Shown piece by piece: positions 1 through 6,192 of a DNA stretch of 8,580 nt (position 1 is its first letter; each line of letters begins with the position of its first letter). The notes beneath the pieces were generated by a model, which was not told the origin of the DNA, searched no databases, and was given only the letters and a program-made list of their open reading frames with translations. A program made the translations under genes and the position numbers. This DNA comes from Clostridia bacterium (lineage in GTDB: Bacteria > Bacillota_A > Clostridia > Oscillospirales > CAG-272): assembly GCA_017467225.1 (NCBI GenBank), contig JAFTSR010000412.1, positions 1 to 8,580 on the forward strand, in the 5' to 3' direction.

Positions 1-1
1 A

Positions 2-112
2 ATTTGTAGTTCTTATTATGCAGAAAAGGCTACCGCAATTCAAGATTTCATAAAGGCAAAGAAAAATATTTGTGGGCATAATTGGTCTTTGAACACCTAT
101 AAATTAGGATAA
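2..112 (+). CDS. 3' end of an unrecognised gene (partial)
   Basis: An open frame runs in from the left edge for 36 codons and ends at TAA 110-112. The peptide starts ICSSYYAEKA and ends NTYKLG; it is rich in Lys, Tyr and Ala with a short amphipathic stretch, and I recognise no family. The start codon lies outside the window. The stretch is clearly AT-rich (37 G+C in bases 1-120, about 31%) compared with the roughly half-GC coding regions to the right, so it may have a different origin. A hairpin follows 24 bases after the stop, at terminator distance. A chance open frame of this length is possible in AT-rich DNA; the terminator is the main support. Confidence 0.4.
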   Translation: MCSSYYAEKATAIQDFIKAKKNICGHNWSLNTYKLG

Positions 113-135
113 TTACCGTTTTTTAGATAGAAATC

Positions 136-168
136 CCCCGACAGACTTTTTTTGAAAATCTGCCGGGG
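136..168. terminator. Hairpin terminator, probably shared by convergent genes
   Basis: CCCCGACAGA (136-145) pairs with TCTGCCGGGG (159-168) with one A/C mismatch. The stem can continue through TTTT/AAAA pairs around a bulged C146. On the plus strand it is followed by a T-rich run (169-183), on the minus strand by ATTTCTATCT. It sits between the plus-strand gene fragment ending at 112 and the minus-strand GH65 gene ending at 354, so it could end both transcripts. The T tracts are interrupted, so strength is uncertain. Confidence 0.6.
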
Positions 169-206
169 TTAATTATTTGTTTTCTGCGGAGCAATTATGC
201 CTTTTT

Positions 207-228
207 GGACCGTCGAGGACGCCGGTCC
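207..228. repeat. Short inverted repeat in intergenic DNA
   Basis: GGACCG (207-212) and CGGTCC (223-228) form a perfect 6-bp inverted repeat with a 10-base loop. It lies in the 241-base gap (113-353) after the plus-strand gene fragment, on the 3' side of the GH65 gene. No T tract follows on either strand, so it is not a standard terminator. The surrounding open frames (70 codons in two frames) overlap each other, have no usable ribosome binding site and look non-coding. I see nothing else there. Confidence 0.3.
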
Positions 229-353
229 CTACAAGGAGAAATCAAACTTCCTTATGAGAACCACGCTTATGCCTGTCGTTTTCTGGCGGAGATGGCCTAT
301 TGCATATCAATTCACAACATCGCATTCTGCGGGATTTTCCATAAAAGATCGGA

Positions 354-2372
354 TTATTCTTCTTCCATCTCCTCGAGCACCGCTTGCTTTGCGCCGTGCT
401 CTGCTATGACGCGGTAAGCCTTGCCTCGGATGTAAACGCGGCCAATGGTCAGCTTTGTCCAACCTGCCGGAAGGACGATATCCTGTCCAAGCCATTCGTC
501 CACCGATCCATCGATTGTCCCCTTCCATGGGCACATCTTTGTCAATCCCATGATCAGACCCGACAGCAGACTTCCGCGCGCCGTGATGAAATTCGTACCT
601 ACCGGGCGGCTCATTTCCACACGGTCGGCCGGATCCTTGATGCTCCACTCGGTGCTTGAATGGAACGGCTCACAGAAGAACGTCAGATTCGCCTCTTCAT
701 AGAACTTCAACGCGGTCTCACGGTCGCCATTCCATGCCGGATAGACCCCGAGAAATCCCGATAGCATCGGATAACGGCAGTAGCTAAACATGTCGTGCTT
801 GATATAATAATCGATCGTCGCGTGCTGATGTTCATCCGTATAACCGTACGGAAAATAGGACATCAGCGACGTCGGATGCTGTTGCGGCTTCTCCGGCATT
901 CCTTCATATTGCGCCATGACGCCGCCCTCGTGCATCGGCAGGAACATATTATCGGCAATCTCCAGCCATTTTTTGCGTTCGCCCAGTCCAAGCATATTCG
1001 AATACGATGCCGCGGAGCGGAGAACCTTTGCAGCCATCAGATTGCTGTAAGAGTCGTTATTTACGTCATCGATTTCCTCATCAATGCCGGTAATGTGCAA
1101 AATTTCATATCCGCGATCTGTCTTTTCCACGCGGCTCTCAATCCATTCCGCCACGCCGCGCATGACCGGCCACACACGCTCACGGATATAACCTTGGTCA
1201 CCGGATACGCGAGCATAGCCGTCAAACGCCAACGCCACATCAAGATTGACATGCTGCTCACCCGCCTGCGCACACCACGGAACCGTCACCTCCGAGCCGG
1301 TCATACCCGATTGCCACGGAAATTGGATACCACGATAGCCATTGATGCGAGCATTATTTTCCGCCGCCTCGATTCGCCGAAAACGGTAGTCGAGCATGGC
1401 ACGTGCCACGTTCGGCGCACAAAGCATGGGGGTCATGAACATGAAACTCTCTGCGTCCCAGAAGCAATGCCCCTCGTATGCATCAGGCTGGCTCAAGCCG
1501 TACGGTGCAACGGAGAAGGGGGAGAATTCGGACAGCGATGTCATCAGGTAGAAAAAAGAGGCATCAATCGCGTCTTGCCATTCGTCGCCCGCACCTTCAA
1601 TGGTGATGCGGCTTTTCCACAGCTTGGCCCACGCCGTTCGATTCGCTTCTCGCAGACGATCCAATCCCTGCCAGGCAGAAAGCGCAATCATGCGCTGGGC
1701 TTGATTGTGTGGTTCGCTGTGCATCACAGACGGGATGTAGGAGGTAACGAGTTGAATCTCGGTGCTGCCTTGTGCAAGATCAAGTTCAGCGTGCTCTCCA
1801 AGCACACCGGACGCAGGAGCAATCGGCGTTTTGCGAAGATTGCCAAACATTTTATAAGCAAAGCCCACTGATGTAGTGCCGTCGGAGGAATATTGCAGAC
1901 ATTTGCCGTCAAATGCGTCTTGATATCCCTCAAAGCATTTCGCAGTGCCGAGCGTGTAACGATGCTCCTCACGAACGTCGTAGTGAACGTTTACGGCAAC
2001 GGTTGCGCGTGCTCCCGTAAACGTCAAATGCGATATCAGAAGCGTCGGGCATGTGCGAGAGCAGTACAAAAGGTAATTCAACGTCAAGGTGCCGAGCTTT
2101 GCCGTGGTAGTGAATTCACCGGTTGCAAAGTCATAAGATTGGGAGAGAATTTCCGGCTCCATTGCCATTCCGTCTACCTCAAAGGAAAGCTGCGGTGTAG
2201 GCAGAACCGCCAACGCCTCAACCTGCATCTTTTCCCGCAGCGTTACGAAGCCGGCAAGAAGTCCTATAGCACCTGAAAAAGGATTCTTACCGAAGCGAAA
2301 GCCGATCAAGCCGTTAGAAACGTACGCCTCGGGCGCATATCTTCCCCAGTATGTTACCGTATGTTTTTTCAT
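354..2372 (-). CDS. GH65-type glycoside hydrolase or phosphorylase
   Basis: This 672-residue protein has no signal peptide or membrane segment, so it should act in the cytoplasm on an alpha-linked glucoside. An N-terminal beta-sandwich of about 240 residues precedes an (alpha/alpha)6 barrel. Barrel motifs include HCFWDAESF (302-310), FPWQSGMTGSE (351-361), GIDEEIDDVNND (429-440), HSSTEW (571-576) and TNFITARGSLLSGL (593-606). As I recall it, the GH65 hydrolase PGGHG uses Asp301, Glu430 and Glu574. Here D306, E432 (or E433) and E575 occur at nearly the same spacing, which favours a hydrolase. The HSST loop, however, resembles the HDSS phosphate loop of GH65 maltose or trehalose phosphorylases, so the reaction type and substrate are open. 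ATG at 2372 is preferred over TTG at 2378, because AGGAGA lies 9 bases upstream of ATG but only about 3 from TTG. It is monocistronic in this window. Confidence 0.85.
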   Translation of the reverse strand: MKKHTVTYWGRYAPEAYVSNGLIGFRFGKNPFSGAIGLLAGFVTLREKMQVEALAVLPTPQLSFEVDGMAMEPEILSQSYDFATGEFTTTAKLGTLTLNYLLYCSRTCPTLLISHLTFTGARATVAVNVHYDVREEHRYTLGTAKCFEGYQDAFDGKCLQYSSDGTTSVGFAYKMFGNLRKTPIAPASGVLGEHAELDLAQGSTEIQLVTSYIPSVMHSEPHNQAQRMIALSAWQGLDRLREANRTAWAKLWKSRITIEGAGDEWQDAIDASFFYLMTSLSEFSPFSVAPYGLSQPDAYEGHCFWDAESFMFMTPMLCAPNVARAMLDYRFRRIEAAENNARINGYRGIQFPWQSGMTGSEVTVPWCAQAGEQHVNLDVALAFDGYARVSGDQGYIRERVWPVMRGVAEWIESRVEKTDRGYEILHITGIDEEIDDVNNDSYSNLMAAKVLRSAASYSNMLGLGERKKWLEIADNMFLPMHEGGVMAQYEGMPEKPQQHPTSLMSYFPYGYTDEHQHATIDYYIKHDMFSYCRYPMLSGFLGVYPAWNGDRETALKFYEEANLTFFCEPFHSSTEWSIKDPADRVEMSRPVGTNFITARGSLLSGLIMGLTKMCPWKGTIDGSVDEWLGQDIVLPAGWTKLTIGRVYIRGKAYRVIAEHGAKQAVLEEMEEE

Positions 2373-2380
2373 TTGCAATA

Positions 2381-2386
2381 TCTCCT
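2381..2386 (-). promoter_or_regulatory. Ribosome binding site of the GH65 gene
   Basis: Read on the minus strand this is AGGAGA. It lies about 9 bases before ATG 2372-2370 and only about 3 bases before the alternative TTG at 2378, so it decides the start in favour of ATG. Confidence 0.7.
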
Positions 2387-2401
2387 AACAGAATTTCTGT
2401 T
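2387..2401. promoter_or_regulatory. Candidate operator palindrome before the GH65 gene
   Basis: AACAGAA-T-TTCTGTT is a perfect 15-base palindrome with 7-base arms. It abuts the ribosome binding site and lies directly downstream of a TATGAT -10-like hexamer (minus strand, 2407-2402), so it would cover the inferred transcription start near 2395. A repressor bound there would block transcription. The regulator family is unknown: the odd-centred palindrome lacks the central CG of most LacI-type sites. Confidence 0.45.
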
Positions 2402-2430
2402 ATCATAAGCGGTATCTGTTTGCCCGCAGC
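2402..2430 (-). promoter_or_regulatory. Weak candidate promoter of the GH65 gene
   Basis: On the minus strand TATGAT (2407-2402) is a fair -10 box. At 17-bp spacing the -35 position reads GCTGCG, which matches the consensus poorly. The promoter is therefore weak, activator-dependent or misplaced. Its location 30 bases ahead of the start codon and next to two inverted repeats supports a regulated promoter here. Confidence 0.35.
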
Positions 2431-2445
2431 GATTTTGCACTGCGG
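2424..2445. repeat. Inverted repeat upstream of the GH65 promoter
   Basis: CCGCAG (2424-2429) and CTGCGG (2440-2445) form a perfect 6-bp inverted repeat around a 10-base AT-leaning centre. It overlaps the poor -35 position of the candidate GH65 promoter, where an activator or a second operator could bind. It may also be chance. Confidence 0.3.
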
Positions 2446-2472
2446 ATATGGGTACGTTATCGAAAATTCGCG

Positions 2473-2512
2473 GTTAAAAGAACAAGTCCACAACATTACT
2501 GCTGTGGACTTG
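2473..2512 (-). terminator. Terminator of the tRNA-Ser gene
   Basis: A perfect 10-bp stem, CAAGTCCACA (2483-2492) with TGTGGACTTG (2503-2512), encloses a 10-base loop. Read on the minus strand it begins 2 bases after the encoded CCA end and is followed by TTCTTTTAAC. That is a good rho-independent terminator and isolates the tRNA transcript from the GH65 gene downstream. Confidence 0.8.
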
Positions 2513-2514
2513 AC

Positions 2515-2606
2515 TGGCGGAGATGGGGAGATTTGAACTCCCGCGCCGGTTACCCGACCTACACCCTTAGCAGGGGCGCCTCTTCGGCCAACTTGAGTAC
2601 ATCTCC
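2515..2606 (-). tRNA. tRNA-Ser (anticodon GCU)
   Basis: The minus strand folds into a class II tRNA of 92 bases including the encoded CCA. The acceptor arm GGAGATG pairs with CATCTCC, followed by discriminator G and CCA. The D arm closes with CTC/GAG and carries GG in its loop. The anticodon stem CGCCC/GGGTG encloses CTGCTAA, giving anticodon GCT, which reads Ser codons AGC and AGU. A long variable arm follows, typical of tRNA-Ser, and the T arm is GGGAG-TTCAAAT-CTCCC. It has its own promoter and terminator, and no integration junction is visible at its 3' end. Confidence 0.96.
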
Positions 2607-2611
2607 ATACT

Positions 2612-2641
2612 CTGTGAACTGCCGGTTGCATCCGTTCACAG
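2612..2641 (-). other. Hairpin in the tRNA-Ser precursor leader
   Basis: CTGTGAAC (2612-2619) and GTTCACAG (2634-2641) form a perfect 8-bp stem with a 14-base loop. On the minus strand it would start essentially at the inferred transcription start (about 2640) and end a few bases before the mature tRNA 5' end at 2606. It could protect or shape the 5' leader for RNase P, or be a binding site. Its function is not established. Confidence 0.45.
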
Positions 2642-2646
2642 CGGAT

Positions 2647-2675
2647 ATTATACCACACCTGCGCCGATTTGTCAA
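2647..2675 (-). promoter_or_regulatory. Consensus promoter of tRNA-Ser
   Basis: On the minus strand, TTGACA (2675-2670), a 17-base spacer and TATAAT (2652-2647) are all perfect consensus. The -10 is preceded by TGTGG. This is an unregulated-looking strong sigma-A promoter, as expected for a stable RNA, with an inferred start near 2640. Confidence 0.92.
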
Positions 2676-2775
2676 GGCATTTTCACAAAAATTATCCGAA
2701 AATATTTTTCTTGATACAAGTGATAACCTTATGAAAAAATCGTGCTGTTTTTCGGCGTTTTTTCTCGTTTTCACA

Positions 2776-2804
2776 TTGACAAAAGCGATTGACTATGATA
2801 AAAT
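2776..2804 (+). promoter_or_regulatory. Promoter of the PHP hydrolase / lipoprotein pair
   Basis: TTGACA (2776-2781), a 17-base spacer and TAAAAT (2799-2804) with a TGA extended -10 directly upstream. The inferred start is near 2811, 30 bases before ATG 2841. The upstream 100 bases are AT-rich, consistent with an UP-like region. It faces away from the tRNA-Ser promoter. Confidence 0.85.
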
Positions 2805-2840
2805 GGTACCAACTATTTATTCATGAAAGGATACTGCATA

Positions 2841-4178
2841 ATGAAACAATTTTCCCGGGATTTCCGCATCATTCCGTCGGTCGTTCCTGCCGATAAGGAG
2901 AGCACCATCACCATGCATCCGCAGGGTGAGAACGCACGCTTTATCCCCGGCAAGACCTACACCGTCTATATCCGCGAGGTGGAGCACGCCTGCGCTCATT
3001 ACAGCGACTTCCCTGCCGCCATTTACAAGTGCGAAGCAAGAGAGGACGGCTCGCTGTCCTTCACTCATTTCTTCAAGGGCGAGCAAAAGCACGCCGTCAG
3101 CGTTCAGCGCCCCGAGGACGAGCGACACGGCATACACTACGCCATCAACCATCGCGTTCGCTATGACAACGACATGACCTATCAGTTTTATCTGTACTCC
3201 CTGGCACCCGATCTGTACGGCTGCCGTACCATGCGCGGTGAGCTGCACTGCCACACCTGGGAGTCCGACGGACGCCAGGATGCTGCACGTACGGTCGGCA
3301 ACTACCGCGCCTGGGGTCACGATTTCCTGGCCATCACCGATCACTACATTCATTTTGCCGCTGAAAAAGCCATGAAGCTTTTTGCGGACGCGCCGCTGGA
3401 CATGACGCTGCTCTTTGGTGAGGAGGTTCACCTGCCCACCGAGCGCATCCACGCTCTGCACTTTGGCGGTCGGGAGAGCATCAACGCCGACTGGCGTTCC
3501 CGTCCCGACGAAATCCGCGCCGAGGTGGCCAAGATCATGGAAGGACTGACCGTAGACGAGGGCGTCAATCCCGAGGACTACGCTTGGAACGTATGGATTT
3601 CTCGTCGTGCTAAGGAATTTGGCGGCGTGTCTTTCCTGGCACATCCGCACTGGGTTTGGAATTACACCTACTTCATTGCGGATCCTGCAACCAAACAAAT
3701 GCTGCGCGAGGGACTGTACGACGCATTGGAGTTCAATGACGAGACCAGCCTTGACACCATCGCCGCACTTTGGGGAGATATGCGCGCGCAGGGCTTACAT
3801 ATCCCGATTGTCGGTGTCAGTGACAGCCATAACACAGATACCACCTCCGGCATGCCCGGCGTTCTTCACACCGTTGTGGTCGCCAAGAGCCGCAGTTATG
3901 AGGATATTGCTGCAGCCATCCGTGCCGGCAACTGCGTTGCCGTCGATTGCACCAGCGGTCGTCCGCGCATCTACGGTCCGTATCGCATGGTCAAATTCGT
4001 ACAGTTCGCCAGGGATTCCTTCTATCCCATGTACGAGGAGCTTTGCCGTCCGCAGGGTATGCTGCTCTCCGAGTGGTCGCTGCACGGTGGAAACGATACC
4101 GAATGCGTCGAGCTTCTACGCGCGCATAACGCACGAAGCGAACGCTACGCCAAAGAATTTTTCGGTTTGAAAAAATAA
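2841..4178 (+). CDS. PHP-domain metallohydrolase (CehA/McbA-like)
   Basis: A 445-residue protein with no signal peptide, likely cytoplasmic. Residues 1-130 look like a beta-rich accessory domain. From about 132 a PHP metallohydrolase domain shows the expected metal ligands: GELHCHTWESDG with H136 and H138, ITDH with D167 and H168, EEVH at 194-197, H207, AHPH with H268 and H270, and VSDSH with D328 and H330. PHP domains bind two or three metal ions and hydrolyse phosphoesters or related bonds; no substrate is identifiable here. The overall design fits the family annotated as CehA/McbA-type metallohydrolases. I chose ATG 2841, with AAAGG 10 bases upstream; in-frame ATG 2823 has no ribosome binding site. 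The lipoprotein gene starts 21 bases after the stop, so the two probably form an operon. Confidence 0.85.
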   Translation: MKQFSRDFRIIPSVVPADKESTITMHPQGENARFIPGKTYTVYIREVEHACAHYSDFPAAIYKCEAREDGSLSFTHFFKGEQKHAVSVQRPEDERHGIHYAINHRVRYDNDMTYQFYLYSLAPDLYGCRTMRGELHCHTWESDGRQDAARTVGNYRAWGHDFLAITDHYIHFAAEKAMKLFADAPLDMTLLFGEEVHLPTERIHALHFGGRESINADWRSRPDEIRAEVAKIMEGLTVDEGVNPEDYAWNVWISRRAKEFGGVSFLAHPHWVWNYTYFIADPATKQMLREGLYDALEFNDETSLDTIAALWGDMRAQGLHIPIVGVSDSHNTDTTSGMPGVLHTVVVAKSRSYEDIAAAIRAGNCVAVDCTSGRPRIYGPYRMVKFVQFARDSFYPMYEELCRPQGMLLSEWSLHGGNDTECVELLRAHNARSERYAKEFFGLKK

Positions 4179-4199
4179 AATTATTCAAAGGAGACGCAC

Positions 4200-5702
4200 A
4201 TGAAAACCAAGCTTACCTGCCTACTTCTCGCGCTCGTGATGATGCTTTCGATGTTTGTCACAGCCTGCGCGAAGGACACACCCGAGGACGATATCCCCGC
4301 TGATCCGAGCACTCCAGAGACACCGGATGGCACCCCCGAGGAGCCTGAGGAATCCAAGATCCAGCCCGATCTGCCCGAGATGGACTTCAACAAGGCCGAG
4401 TTCCACTGCCTGCACTGGAATCTCGATTCTATCGTCGGTGGCGGCTGGGTTCCGTGGGAGGAAATCGACGTTGACGAGCCGACCGGTGAGACGCTGGATG
4501 ACCAGGTTTACCGCCGTAACGCTTACGTTGAGGAGACCTACAACGCTGTGATCTCTACCGAGTACTGCATGGCACACACCGAGATGCCGCTCAAGATCCG
4601 TGCGGCCGTTTCGACCAACGACAACACCTACCAGATCATGGTACAGCGCAGTGCCAACCTGTCCGCTATGTGGACAGAGGGTCTTTTCAAGAACCTGCGC
4701 GGCGACGATATGCAGTATATCGATCTGGAAAAGCCCTGGTGGAACCAGAGCTCGCTGGACACCTTCACCTTTGGTGAGGTTACCCAGTTTGCTTCCTCTG
4801 AAATGCTGATCCTTGACAAGAGTGAAACGGGCGGTGTCTTCTTCAGTACTGTACTGCAGAATGACCACGATCTGCCCGATTTCTACGAGATGGTAGAAAA
4901 CGGTGAATGGACCTGGGAAGCCATGCGCGAGAGCGCAGAGGTCGTTGTGGATGACCTCAACGGAGACGACGTCATGGACGCCAACGACCAATGGGGCACC
5001 TGCGGCAACCGTGCGCCCTTCCCTTATCTGTATGTAGCATCCGGCAAATCCTTCGGTCAGATCGACGAGGACGGCTATCTGTTCACCACCATCCAGGAGG
5101 ATGACAACATCGATTTCATGATTGAAATTCACGACGAGATGATCTTCCAGGATTCTCACGCACACTCCGACATCATTCCCGATTTCGGTATTACCAAAAA
5201 GTTTAAGGCCAACGAAATTCTGTTCCTGTTCTACAGCATCAAGATGAGCAACAACCTGCGCGATATGGAGTCCAACTACGGTATTCTTCCCTTCCCGAAG
5301 TACGATGAATATCAAGAGGGCTATCATCACCTGATCATGCCCGATGGCGACAGCATTATCGGCGTTCCGCTGTCCTGCGGCGATACCGATCTGACCTCCT
5401 TCATGCTGGAGGCCATCAGCGCGGAATCCTACTACACCGTTTATCCCGCCTTCTATGACGTTGTCATGATGAGTAAGTTTACCCGTGATCCGCAGTCGCG
5501 CGATATGCTCAAGATCATCTTCGACACCCGTACGTACGATATCGGCTCGATCTACGGCTACGGCGGCTTCTACGGTCAGTTGATCACGCACGCTGCCAAC
5601 AGCCGCAACTCTAACCTTGCTTCCCTGTTCGCAAGCGGCGAGAAGACAATCACCAGCTCCATCGAGCAGCTCAATGAATTGATCGATCAGTGGAACCAAT
5701 AA
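4200..5702 (+). CDS. Extracellular solute-binding lipoprotein (ABC importer type)
   Basis: A 500-residue lipoprotein. A basic, hydrophobic leader ends in the lipobox VTAC, with lipidation expected at C23. A linker rich in Pro, Thr, Asp and Glu (about 24-55) then spaces the binding domain from the membrane. The remainder has the size and character of family 1 solute-binding proteins that deliver sugars or oligosaccharides to ABC permeases. DLNGDDVMDAND, near the middle, is an EF-hand-like acidic loop common in clostridial members and probably binds calcium. The start has a strong site, AAAGGAG, 6 bases upstream. It follows the PHP hydrolase closely and is followed by a hairpin. No permease or ATPase gene is present, so transport partners must be elsewhere or absent. 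The substrate cannot be read from sequence. Confidence 0.85.
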   Translation: MKTKLTCLLLALVMMLSMFVTACAKDTPEDDIPADPSTPETPDGTPEEPEESKIQPDLPEMDFNKAEFHCLHWNLDSIVGGGWVPWEEIDVDEPTGETLDDQVYRRNAYVEETYNAVISTEYCMAHTEMPLKIRAAVSTNDNTYQIMVQRSANLSAMWTEGLFKNLRGDDMQYIDLEKPWWNQSSLDTFTFGEVTQFASSEMLILDKSETGGVFFSTVLQNDHDLPDFYEMVENGEWTWEAMRESAEVVVDDLNGDDVMDANDQWGTCGNRAPFPYLYVASGKSFGQIDEDGYLFTTIQEDDNIDFMIEIHDEMIFQDSHAHSDIIPDFGITKKFKANEILFLFYSIKMSNNLRDMESNYGILPFPKYDEYQEGYHHLIMPDGDSIIGVPLSCGDTDLTSFMLEAISAESYYTVYPAFYDVVMMSKFTRDPQSRDMLKIIFDTRTYDIGSIYGYGGFYGQLITHAANSRNSNLASLFASGEKTITSSIEQLNELIDQWNQ

Positions 5703-5714
5703 ATCATCTACATT

Positions 5715-5746
5715 GTGAGGGAAGACTTTAACGGGTTTTCCCTCGC
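5715..5746 (+). terminator. Hairpin after the solute-binding protein gene
   Basis: GTGAGGGAAGAC (5715-5726) pairs with GTTTTCCCTCGC (5735-5746) around an 8-base loop, giving 12 pairs with G-T wobbles. It lies 12 bases after the stop. T runs are delayed and short (5752-5754, 5762-5766), so termination may be partial, or the hairpin may instead protect the mRNA 3' end. Confidence 0.5.
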
Positions 5747-5774
5747 GCGCCTTTGATAAAATTTTTCGTAGTTT

Positions 5775-5790
5775 TGTGATATAAGTCACA
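5775..5790. promoter_or_regulatory. Crp/Fnr-type activator site of the redox operon
   Basis: TGTGA-TATAAG-TCACA is a perfect match to the TGTGA-N6-TCACA consensus recognised by Crp and by Bacillus-type Fnr. Its centre (5782.5) is 41.5 bases upstream of the transcription start inferred from the -10 box (5824), the standard class II activator position. There is no -35 box in that place, as expected for an activator-dependent promoter. In an anaerobe an Fnr-like oxygen or redox sensor is plausible. The short hairpin it could form is a weaker explanation. Confidence 0.65.
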
Positions 5791-5808
5791 GAACTTTTCT
5801 TGAAAACG

Positions 5809-5817
5809 TGGTATACT
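5809..5817 (+). promoter_or_regulatory. Extended -10 promoter of the trx operon
   Basis: TGG-TATACT is an extended -10 box. The -35 position at 16 to 18 bp spacing has no TTGACA-like sequence and is overlapped by the Crp/Fnr-type palindrome. TTGAAA at 5800 is too close to be the -35. The inferred start is near 5824, leaving a leader of about 50 bases before trxA. Confidence 0.65.
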
Positions 5818-5874
5818 AATCACACAAAGCAAGAACCCCTTAAAAAATGATATAACACGAAAGGAATTACAGCT

Positions 5875-6183
5875 ATGGCAGTCATTCATGTCAACAAAGA
5901 TAACTTTGAACAGATCAAAAACGGCGACAAGCCCGTTCTGATCGACTTTTACGCAGATTGGTGCGGTCCTTGCCGCATGGTAGCTCCCGTTGTCGAGGAG
6001 ATCGCCAAGGAAAACGAAAATATCGTGGTCGGAAAGATCAACGTCGATGACGAGCCCGAGCTGGCACAGGCCTACGGTGTCATGAGCATCCCCACGTTGA
6101 TCGTGCTCAAGGCCGGCGAGGAGGTCGCTCGCAGCACCGGCGCACGTCCCAAGGCACAGATCCAGGCAATGCTGGACAAATAA
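5875..6183 (+). CDS. trxA: Thioredoxin
   Basis: A 102-residue thioredoxin of standard length. It shows the buried D24, the active site WCGPC (C30 and C33), the cis-proline SIPT (P73) and the C-terminal helix typical of the family. In the cytoplasm it reduces disulfides of target proteins and is itself reduced by thioredoxin reductase. Here it should also pass electrons to the membrane protein CcdA encoded downstream. Start ATG 5875 has AAGGA 9 bases upstream. trxB begins 10 bases after its stop, so the two are translated from one mRNA. As first gene it is probably controlled by the Crp/Fnr-type site upstream. Confidence 0.96.
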   Translation: MAVIHVNKDNFEQIKNGDKPVLIDFYADWCGPCRMVAPVVEEIAKENENIVVGKINVDDEPELAQAYGVMSIPTLIVLKAGEEVARSTGARPKAQIQAMLDK

Positions 6184-6192
6184 GAGGATGCC

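Noticed and set aside
197..417. Two overlapping 70-codon plus-strand open frames in the left intergenic region
   Set aside because: They overlap each other in different frames, run into the GH65 3' end, lack ribosome binding sites and resemble no family.
795..1871. 358-codon plus-strand open frame antisense to the GH65 gene
   Set aside because: Arg/His-rich shadow translation with no recognisable domain and no start signals; the minus-strand GH65 motifs are clear.
2515..2606. tRNA-Ser as an integration site for a mobile element
   Set aside because: No direct repeat of the tRNA 3' end, integrase or phage gene is visible on either side.
2607..2675. T-box or other riboswitch upstream of tRNA-Ser
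   Set aside because: The leader is only about 34 bases with a simple hairpin; there is no T-box sequence or room for one.
2823..2840. Upstream ATG adding six residues to the PHP protein
   Set aside because: No ribosome binding site precedes it, and AAAGG (2826-2830) lies inside the extension and serves ATG 2841.
2817..3698. 293-codon minus-strand open frame antisense to the PHP gene
   Set aside because: Shadow of the PHP gene; no motif and no start signals.
4221..5789. 522-codon open frame on the minus strand, antisense to the solute-binding protein gene
   Set aside because: It mirrors the codon bias of the real gene, has no known motif, no ribosome binding site or promoter, and low-complexity Val/His/Asp-rich composition. 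The plus-strand gene has signal peptide, lipobox and ribosome binding site.
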